Shown here: positions 1 through 4,637 of the stretch, in pieces
How positions within the stretch are numbered: position 1 is the first letter of the stretch
How the letters are laid out: each line of letters opens with the position of its first letter
Assembly: GCA_002763345.1 (NCBI GenBank)
Contig: PEXZ01000013.1
Coordinates: 4,163 to 9,835 of the forward strand
DNA length: 5,673 nt
Direction: 5' to 3'
Source of the DNA: Candidatus Micrarchaeota archaeon CG08_land_8_20_14_0_20_59_11
GTDB lineage: Archaea; Micrarchaeota; Micrarchaeia; Norongarragalinales; Norongarragalinaceae
The notes under the pieces: model-generated
Databases searched by the model: none
What the model saw: the letters and a program-made list of their open reading frames with translations, nothing else
Told to the model about the DNA's origin: nothing
Position numbers and translations under genes: made by a program

Positions 1-1
1 G

Positions 2-1423
2 CTCGTGCTCGCCGCGAAGGCGGGGCTCGGCGTCGAAAGAACGCGCCGCGACAATGCCTTCGTTTCCGAGATTCCATTCGATTCCTCGCGCAAGATGATG
101 ACCGTGCTTCGCAAACAAGGCGGCGCGGTAACCGCGTACACGAAGGGCGCTGCCGAAGTGGTGGTTGAAGAATGCGCGTTCGTGCTGAGGAACGGCAAGG
201 CGGTGCGCATGACGCCCGAGTTGAGGCGCGGGATACTCGACGCGAACAAGGCGCTGGCGTCGAAGGCGCTGCGCGTGCTCGGCTTCGCCGTGAAGGCTGG
301 CGCGAAGGACGCCGAGAACGACATGACGTTCGTCGGCATGGTCGGCATGAACGACCCGCCGCGCCCCGAAGCGAAGGAAGCGATTTCGCTCTGCAAAACC
401 GCGGGCATACGCGTCCTGATGATTACGGGCGACAACGCCGAGACGGCGAAAGCCGTTGCGCGCGAGCTGGGCATCCGTTCCGAAGGGGCGCTTACGGGCG
501 ACGACATCGACGCGCTTTCCGACGACGAGTTCGACAAGGCGGTTGCGCAGGTGTCCGTGTTCGCGCGCGTCTCGCCCGAACACAAGCTGCGTATCGTCGG
601 CGCGCTCAAGAAGCGCGGCGAAATCGTCGCGATGACAGGCGACGGCGTGAACGACGCGCCTGCGCTCAAAAAAGCGGACATCGGAATCGGCATGGGCATC
701 ACGGGCACGGACGTTTCGAAGGAAGCCAGCGATATGATAATCGTGGACGACAACTTCGCCTCCATCGTCGCAGCCGTCGAGGAGGGGCGCATCATATTCG
801 ACAACATCGTCAAGACGGTGCGCTACCTCATATCCTGCAACGTCGGCGAGGTGCTGACGATATTCATAGCGGTAATCGCGGGGCTGAAGACGCCGCTGCT
901 GCCCATCCAGATTCTGTGGATGAACCTCGTTACCGACAGCATGCCCGCGCTCGCGCTCGGCATGGACCCGAAGGACCCCGACGTGATGGGCCGCAAACCG
1001 CGCAATCCCTCGGAAAGCATCCTCAACAAACGCACGCTCGTTTCCGCGTTTTCGGTGGGGTTGCTGATGTGCGCGGGCGTGCTCGGCGTCTATCTGTATA
1101 CGATGCCCGAAGGGCTCGAGAAGGCGAGGACGATGGCGTTCACGACGATAATATTCTTCCAGTTCTTCTACGCGTTCTCGGTGCGCAGCGACAGGCGCTC
1201 GATAATCAGCATCGGCGCGCTTTCCAACAGGCTGCTCGTTGGCGCGGTTGCGCTCGCCGCAATCCTGCAGGTGGCGATAATATACCTGCCAGCTGCGCAG
1301 CTGATTTTCAAGACGTCGCCGCTCGTGGCTTCCGACTTCGCGCTCGCAATCGCGGTTTCGTCGACGGCGCTGCTGCTTCCCGAATTATACAAGCTTGTCA
1401 AAAGGCGCGGGGGGATTGCATGA
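2..1423 (+). CDS. P2-type cation-transporting ATPase (SERCA/PMR1-like), C-terminal part, 5'-truncated by window edge
   Basis: An ATP-driven membrane pump that probably exports Ca2+ or Mn2+. Numbering starts at the GTG at nt 5; the frame is open to the left edge, so that GTG is not a claimed start. Seen: nucleotide-binding motifs FDSSRKMM (25-32) and KGA (47-49), hinge motifs NDPPRPE (116-122) and ITGDN (140-144), and TGDGVND (211-217) with the Mg-binding aspartates. M5 follows with NVGE (279-282), then M6 with NLVTD (307-311), and four more hydrophobic segments at about 345-366, 376-395, 408-428 and 441-464. N279, E282, N307, T310 and D311 match SERCA cation ligands N768, E771, N796, T799 and D800. 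The position of SERCA E908 in M8 appears to be Gln (Q386), as I recall for single-site prokaryotic or PMR1-type pumps. The actuator domain, M1-M4 and DKTGT lie outside the window. The stop overlaps the next start. The family is secure; the ion is inferred, and Na+/K+ or H+ is less likely because M5 has NVGE. Confidence 0.95.
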   Translation, partial: LVLAAKAGLGVERTRRDNAFVSEIPFDSSRKMMTVLRKQGGAVTAYTKGAAEVVVEECAFVLRNGKAVRMTPELRRGILDANKALASKALRVLGFAVKAGAKDAENDMTFVGMVGMNDPPRPEAKEAISLCKTAGIRVLMITGDNAETAKAVARELGIRSEGALTGDDIDALSDDEFDKAVAQVSVFARVSPEHKLRIVGALKKRGEIVAMTGDGVNDAPALKKADIGIGMGITGTDVSKEASDMIIVDDNFASIVAAVEEGRIIFDNIVKTVRYLISCNVGEVLTIFIAVIAGLKTPLLPIQILWMNLVTDSMPALALGMDPKDPDVMGRKPRNPSESILNKRTLVSAFSVGLLMCAGVLGVYLYTMPEGLEKARTMAFTTIIFFQFFYAFSVRSDRRSIISIGALSNRLLVGAVALAAILQVAIIYLPAAQLIFKTSPLVASDFALAIAVSSTALLLPELYKLVKRRGGIA

Positions 1424-1848
1424 AGAAGGTTCGAGACGTGATGCGCAGGGGATTCCTTTCAATAGACAGCGCTGCGACGGTGCGCGACGCGTGCGTGCTG
1501 ATGTCCGGACAGGGCAAACATGTTCTGCTCGTCCTCGACGCCGGCAAGCTCGCGGGCATATTGACGGACGGCGACGTCCTGCGCGCGTTCTACCTGAAGG
1601 TTTCGACGTTCGCGCGCGGCGACGACGAGTTCTACAAGATGCAGGAGAAGACGAAGGCGTTCGCGGACACGAAGGTTTCCGAGGTCATGACGCTGCGGCC
1701 CAAGACGCTGTCCGAGGACGACGACGTGTCGAAGGCGGCGGAGCTCCTGAGGCGGTTCAATCTCAAGCGCCTTCCGGTCACGGACGCCTCGGGCAGGCCC
1801 TTGGGCACAGTTGAACGTTTGGACGTAGTGATGAGCGTTCTGGAGTAA
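1420..1848 (+). CDS. Twin-CBS-domain protein, translationally coupled to the P-type ATPase
   Basis: A 142-residue soluble protein made almost entirely of one Bateman module, that is, two CBS domains. CBS1 covers about residues 4-60, beginning VRDVM and ending GILTDGDVL (46-54). CBS2 covers about 84-141, beginning VSEVM and ending GTVERLDVV (129-137). A charged, probably helical linker (about 61-83) joins them. CBS pairs typically bind AMP, ADP, ATP or S-adenosylmethionine and act as energy or ionic-strength sensors. The ligand here is unknown and no effector domain is attached. The ATG at 1420 shares four bases (ATGA) with the ATPase stop, and a G-run just upstream could act as a weak ribosome binding site, so translational coupling is likely. 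The same frame is open far upstream inside the ATPase gene, but that part is low-complexity and Arg-rich and is a shadow. The context suggests a regulator of the pump; this is inference. Another possibility is a free-standing nucleotide sensor with other targets. Confidence 0.93.
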   Translation: MKKVRDVMRRGFLSIDSAATVRDACVLMSGQGKHVLLVLDAGKLAGILTDGDVLRAFYLKVSTFARGDDEFYKMQEKTKAFADTKVSEVMTLRPKTLSEDDDVSKAAELLRRFNLKRLPVTDASGRPLGTVERLDVVMSVLE

Positions 1849-1880
1849 TGCGCCGCGGACCCTGCGGGTTTCCCCTTTCC
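1849..1880. terminator. Convergent intergenic gap, possible weak terminator
   Basis: Only 32 bases separate the CBS stop (TAA, 1846-1848) from the PEP synthase stop (TAG on the minus strand, 1881-1883). The gap holds a 4-bp inverted repeat, CCGC (1853-1856) with GCGG (1864-1867), followed on the plus strand by the pyrimidine-rich tract GTTTCCCCTTTCC. Archaeal intrinsic termination relies on T-rich tracts in the non-template strand, so weak plus-strand termination is possible. No T-tract is seen for the minus strand. The two transcripts may overlap at their 3' ends. Confidence 0.25.
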
Positions 1881-4190
1881 CTACGCGCTGCGTGCTTTCT
1901 TTAGCAGTGCCTTCATCTCAGCGCTTGCGACTATCCTGCGCGTCACGTCGATGACGTCGGGGTTGACGGAGATGCTGTCGATTCCGTATTCCACGAGCGC
2001 CTCGGCGAACTCCGGATAAACGGAGGGCGCCTGCCCGCAGATTCCGACGCGCACGCCGTGCTTGTGGCATCCCTCGATGACCGCCTTGACGCTCTTCAGT
2101 ATCGACGGGTCGCGCTCGTCGAAGTCCTCGGCCACGAGCGCGGAATCGCGGTCCACTCCGAGCGTGAGCTGCGTCAAATCGTTGCTTCCTATGGACATGA
2201 AGTCGATGCCGATTTCGCAGAACTCCTCGGCAAGGATGACGGTTGAAGGCACTTCGCACATGATTCCGAACTTGAAGTCGTACGTGCGGGGCAATCCCTC
2301 CTCTTCGGTGAGCTGCTTGCACACCCTAAGCTCGTGAAGAGTGCGCACGAACGGAATCATCAGCCAGAGGTTCTTCATCCCGAATTCCTCGCGCACCTTC
2401 TTGATGGCGCGCAGTTCCATGCGGAACACGTCGGGGTCCTTTACGTAGCGCAGGCAGCCGCGGTAACCTATCATCGGATTCTCCTCCTGCGGCTCGAATT
2501 CCGCCCCTCCTTCGAGGTTGCGGTATTCGTTAGTCTTGAAGTCCGTCGCGCGATAGATTACCGGGCGCGGATAGAACGCCGAGCACACCGTGCGCAACCC
2601 GTTCGCGACCGCGTCGATGAACTCCTGTTCGCGGTGCTCCTTGACGAGTTTCTTCGGGTGCACGCCCAGGCCTGCAATCATGAATTCGGCGCGCAGCAGC
2701 CCGACGCCGTCGCAGTCCTTCATCGCGACCGTCTCGGCTCTCTCGGGATCCGCCACGTTCACGTAAATCTTCGTGCCTGTTACGATGTGCGCGGGCGCAG
2801 CGGCTACCGCCGCCTGTTGCGCTTCGCCTGCCTTCGCCGCGCCCTCGATTGCAACCTCGCCGTCGTAAACGATTCCGCGCTTCGCGTCAACGGTGATTAT
2901 CTGCCCGTCCTTCAGCACCGTCGTCGCCTCCTTCGTGCCGACGATGGACGGCACGCCCAGCTCGCGGGAAACAATCGCCGCGTGGCACGTCATTCCGCCC
3001 GCATCCGTCACGATTGCGGCCGCCCGCTTCATGGCGGGCACGTAATCTGGCGATGTCATCTTCGCGACGAGCACGTCCCCCTTCTTGACGAGGTCGATTT
3101 CCGAAGAGTCCCTGATTATCTTGACCGGACCCGAGGCCACGCCCGGCGACGCGCCCATTCCGCGCAGCAGCGCCTTTCCGTCCGATGCCGCCATCGCCTT
3201 CACCTCTTTTTTCTTCTTTCCGAGCGTCGTAATCGCGCGCGACTGCACGATGTAGCGCTTCCCCGCCTCAATCGCCCATTCGATGTCCTGGGGGGCGGCA
3301 TAGTGCTCCTCGATTTTTCTCCCGATTTCCGCCAGCGCGACGATGTCCTCGTCCGTGATTTTCTGCACTTCGCGCATCTCCTCAGGCACCCCGACGGTTT
3401 CGTCGCCGCCGTTCGGCGCGCGCACTATCATGATGTCCTGCTTCGCGATGTCCTTGTCGCGTATGGCGAGCGATTTCTTGTCGACAATGTAGCTGTCGGG
3501 CGTGACCGTGCCGGAAACAATCGCCTCGCCCAGGCCGAAAACCGCCTCGACGACGATGGCGTCCGCGTCCTCGGTAATCGGATTGACCGTGAACAGGATT
3601 CCGCTCTTCTCGCTGTCCACCATCTTCTGCACTATTGCGCACAGCCCGACGCGCATGTGGTCGAACCCGTTCTGCACCCTGTAGTAAATCGCGCGCGCCT
3701 CGAAAAGCGACGCCCAGCAGTCCTGGACTGCTTTCACAACTCCGTCCGCACCCGATACGTTGGTGAACGTCGCCTGCTGCCCCGCGAACGACGCCTCGGG
3801 CAGGTCTTCAGCGGTAGCCGAGGAGCGGACCGCCACCTTGAGTTCGTCCTTCATCGACGGGATGAGCTCGGTGCCGCACAGCTTGTTGTAGGCGCGGATT
3901 ATCTCCGAGCGCGTTTCCTTCGGCATCCGCGCTTCCACGATTGCCTGCTTTATGCGGGCGCTTGCCTTCTGCAGTTTCGCGGTGTCCTGCACGTCAACTG
4001 CGACCTCGCCGCGAATCAGCGGTTCGAGCCCCGCGGCCTTGATGAATTCGAAATAAGCGCCAGAACTCACCACGAACGCCGGCGGCACCGGGAATCCTGA
4101 GTTCACCATTTCGCCCAGGTTGGCGCCCTTTCCGCCCGCAACCGCAAGGCTGTTCCTGTCTAGCTCCTCGAGCCAATATATTGTTTTCAT
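1881..4190 (-). CDS. ppsA: Phosphoenolpyruvate synthase (pyruvate, water dikinase)
   Basis: Cytoplasmic enzyme converting pyruvate, ATP and water to phosphoenolpyruvate, AMP and phosphate; the entry step of gluconeogenesis. From the ATG at 4190 it is 769 residues, usual for the family. Order: ATP-grasp nucleotide-binding domain (about 1-326) with GGKGANLGEM (19-28), VRSSATAEDLPEASFAGQQ (121-139) and QDIEWA (301-306); swivelling phosphohistidine domain (about 345-445) with GGMTCHAAIVSRELGVPSI (398-416), H403 the expected catalytic His; an Ala-rich linker (about 450-468); and a PEP/pyruvate-binding TIM barrel (about 473-760) with IGSNDLTQLTLGVDRDS (667-683) and GICGQAPSVYPEFAEALVEY (716-735), C718 the expected catalytic Cys. 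TCHAAI and the C-terminal motifs favour PEP synthase over pyruvate phosphate dikinase. A GTG nine bases upstream (4199) is in frame, but it lies inside the GGTG ribosome binding site of the ATG and the conserved N-terminus begins at the ATG. All key residues are intact. It is divergent from the small membrane protein gene. Confidence 0.97.
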   Translation of the reverse strand: MKTIYWLEELDRNSLAVAGGKGANLGEMVNSGFPVPPAFVVSSGAYFEFIKAAGLEPLIRGEVAVDVQDTAKLQKASARIKQAIVEARMPKETRSEIIRAYNKLCGTELIPSMKDELKVAVRSSATAEDLPEASFAGQQATFTNVSGADGVVKAVQDCWASLFEARAIYYRVQNGFDHMRVGLCAIVQKMVDSEKSGILFTVNPITEDADAIVVEAVFGLGEAIVSGTVTPDSYIVDKKSLAIRDKDIAKQDIMIVRAPNGGDETVGVPEEMREVQKITDEDIVALAEIGRKIEEHYAAPQDIEWAIEAGKRYIVQSRAITTLGKKKKEVKAMAASDGKALLRGMGASPGVASGPVKIIRDSSEIDLVKKGDVLVAKMTSPDYVPAMKRAAAIVTDAGGMTCHAAIVSRELGVPSIVGTKEATTVLKDGQIITVDAKRGIVYDGEVAIEGAAKAGEAQQAAVAAAPAHIVTGTKIYVNVADPERAETVAMKDCDGVGLLRAEFMIAGLGVHPKKLVKEHREQEFIDAVANGLRTVCSAFYPRPVIYRATDFKTNEYRNLEGGAEFEPQEENPMIGYRGCLRYVKDPDVFRMELRAIKKVREEFGMKNLWLMIPFVRTLHELRVCKQLTEEEGLPRTYDFKFGIMCEVPSTVILAEEFCEIGIDFMSIGSNDLTQLTLGVDRDSALVAEDFDERDPSILKSVKAVIEGCHKHGVRVGICGQAPSVYPEFAEALVEYGIDSISVNPDVIDVTRRIVASAEMKALLKKARSA

Positions 4191-4194
4191 AAAA

Positions 4195-4201
4195 CGCACC
4201 C
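4195..4201 (-). promoter_or_regulatory. Shine-Dalgarno motif deciding the PEP synthase start
   Basis: On the minus strand this reads GGGTGCG. Its GGTG core (4197-4200) is complementary to the usual archaeal 16S rRNA tail and sits six bases before the ATG at 4190, which is ideal spacing. The in-frame GTG at 4199 lies within this motif and has no equivalent site of its own. This favours the ATG start. Confidence 0.7.
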
Positions 4202-4258
4202 GACTCTATCTCTTTAAGCCAATGCTTTTTAATAACCTTTGCGTGATGCCCTTCGCTA

Positions 4259-4268
4259 AGGTGGTGGG
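4259..4268 (+). promoter_or_regulatory. Shine-Dalgarno motif of the small membrane protein
   Basis: The sequence AGGTGGTGGG carries two overlapping GGTG cores. The second (4263-4266), with the G-run after it, ends six or seven bases before the ATG at 4274. This is a strong archaeal ribosome binding site and a main reason to believe the short gene that follows. Confidence 0.65.
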
Positions 4269-4273
4269 GGGTT

Positions 4274-4456
4274 ATGGAGTTCAGCAAAACCGCGGTTGCG
4301 TGCCTGTTGCTCGGCGCGCTCGTGCTGCTGGCGTCGTGGTACGCATGGTTCTCGCAGCTGGGTTTCTACATGATGGCGACCACCGTGCTGGTGGGCGGCG
4401 CGCTCTGGTTCGGAATCATGCTCGTCCTTCTCGGGCTGCTCATGATTTTCGCGTGA
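4274..4456 (+). CDS. Small two-helix membrane protein, function unknown
   Basis: A 60-residue, very hydrophobic protein that I do not recognise. A short N-terminus (MEFSK) leads into a predicted membrane helix at about residues 6-26, a short turn around FSQLGFY (26-32), and a second helix at about 33-59 running almost to the C-terminus. Charge is minimal: Glu2 and Lys5 are the only obviously charged residues, and no cysteine-pair, metal-binding or enzymatic motif is visible beyond a single Cys10. Gly and Leu spacing suggests helix packing. A good GGTG ribosome binding site and a well-placed TATA-like box support real expression. It diverges from PEP synthase and is followed by a hairpin-rich spacer, so it is probably monocistronic. 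It could be a small-subunit or accessory membrane protein, or a lineage-specific orphan. No function can be assigned. Confidence 0.75.
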   Translation: MEFSKTAVACLLLGALVLLASWYAWFSQLGFYMMATTVLVGGALWFGIMLVLLGLLMIFA

Positions 4457-4472
4457 GCGTCTGAGCCTCGCT

Positions 4473-4492
4473 GGGGGAACCCAGGTTCCCCC
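4473..4492. repeat. Perfect inverted repeat 1 (GC-rich hairpin)
   Basis: Arms GGGGGAACC (4473-4481) and GGTTCCCCC (4484-4492) are perfect 9-base complements separated by CA, so RNA would form an 8-bp stem with a four-base loop. It starts 16 bases after the stop codon of the small membrane protein. No T-tract follows, so it is not a classic intrinsic terminator. It could stabilise the 3' end, bind a protein as a palindromic operator, or be one end of a dispersed repeat. Confidence 0.7.
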
Positions 4493-4538
4493 GTAACCCT
4501 CGGATACGACCCCTTCCTTGCGTGGCGTTTTCTTTGGC

Positions 4539-4565
4539 GCGGAGCCATTGCAGCGGCAACTCCGC
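4539..4565. repeat. Inverted repeat 2 (bulged hairpin)
   Basis: GCGGAG (4539-4544) pairs with CTCCGC (4560-4565), and the inner TTGC (4548-4551) pairs with GCAA (4556-4559) around an AGCG loop. Only a three-base bulge (CCA, 4545-4547) interrupts the left side, giving a 10-bp stem in total. It is the middle of three successive hairpins in the spacer before ABCE1. The upstream TTTTCTTT (4528-4535) is T-rich and could end the transcript of the small membrane protein. Confidence 0.5.
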
Positions 4566-4570
4566 CGCGT

Positions 4571-4594
4571 CCTTTCTTTTCGGCAAAAGAAAGG
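4571..4594. repeat. Perfect inverted repeat 3 (pyrimidine/purine hairpin)
   Basis: CCTTTCTTTT (4571-4580) and AAAAGAAAGG (4585-4594) are perfect 10-base complements around a CGGC loop. The plus-strand left arm is T-rich and could act as an archaeal terminator tract for read-through from the left. A related T-rich block, TTTTCTTT (4528-4535), could pair with the same right arm, so two structures are mutually exclusive. The right arm ends 14 bases before the TATA-like box of ABCE1, so the hairpin may separate the two transcription units. It resembles palindromes that recur in intergenic regions of many prokaryotes, but copy number cannot be judged here. Confidence 0.65.
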
Positions 4595-4607
4595 GGCAAG
4601 GCAGGCA

Positions 4608-4617
4608 TTTTAAGATA
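4608..4617 (+). promoter_or_regulatory. TATA-like box for a leaderless ABCE1 transcript
   Basis: TTTTAAGATA is centred about 25 bases before the ATG at 4638, the normal archaeal distance from TATA to transcript start. The 18 bases before the ATG (CGCCCCTAATCCCTGCCT) are pyrimidine-rich and contain no GGTG or GGAG. Together these suggest transcription begins at or next to the ATG, giving a leaderless message. The other two promoters in the window instead imply short leaders with ribosome binding sites. Confidence 0.5.
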
Positions 4618-4637
4618 AACGCCCCTAATCCCTGCCT

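Larger units (their letters stand above)
4191..4273. promoter_or_regulatory. Divergent promoter region with a shared TATA-like box
   Basis: This 83-base gap separates the two divergent start codons and is the most AT-rich stretch nearby. The box CTTTTTAATAA (4225-4235) reads TTATTAAAAAG on the other strand. Its centre, about 4230, is 40 bases from the PEP synthase ATG and about 43 from the small membrane protein ATG. With archaeal spacing of about 26 bases from TATA to transcript start, both genes would have leaders of roughly 14-17 bases containing their ribosome binding sites. On the minus strand the box follows the purine-rich GCAAAGG, which resembles a TFB recognition element; the plus-strand equivalent is weaker. 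A second AT patch, CTCTTTAAG (4210-4218), could serve either strand instead. Inferred from sequence only. Confidence 0.55.

Noticed and set aside
172..1419. Upstream extension of the CBS protein frame into the ATPase gene
   Set aside because: This part translates to low-complexity Arg/Gly-rich sequence and overlaps the ATPase coding frame with its conserved motifs. The CBS homology begins exactly at the ATG at 1420.
2334..4100. A 588-residue open frame on the plus strand opposite PEP synthase
   Set aside because: Its translation is rich in Arg, His, Leu and Asp with no recognisable motif, while the minus-strand frame encodes a complete PEP synthase with all catalytic motifs. Long antisense frames are expected in GC-rich genes.
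4191..4199. GTG at 4199 as the PEP synthase start (three extra residues)
   Set aside because: The GTG is part of the GGTG ribosome binding site for the ATG at 4190, and the conserved N-terminus of the family begins at that ATG.
4366..4608. An 80-residue minus-strand frame across the hairpin-rich spacer
   Set aside because: Most of it is the translation of the palindromic spacer and the antisense of the small membrane gene. It has no ribosome binding site or domain and is typical of spurious frames in repeat elements.
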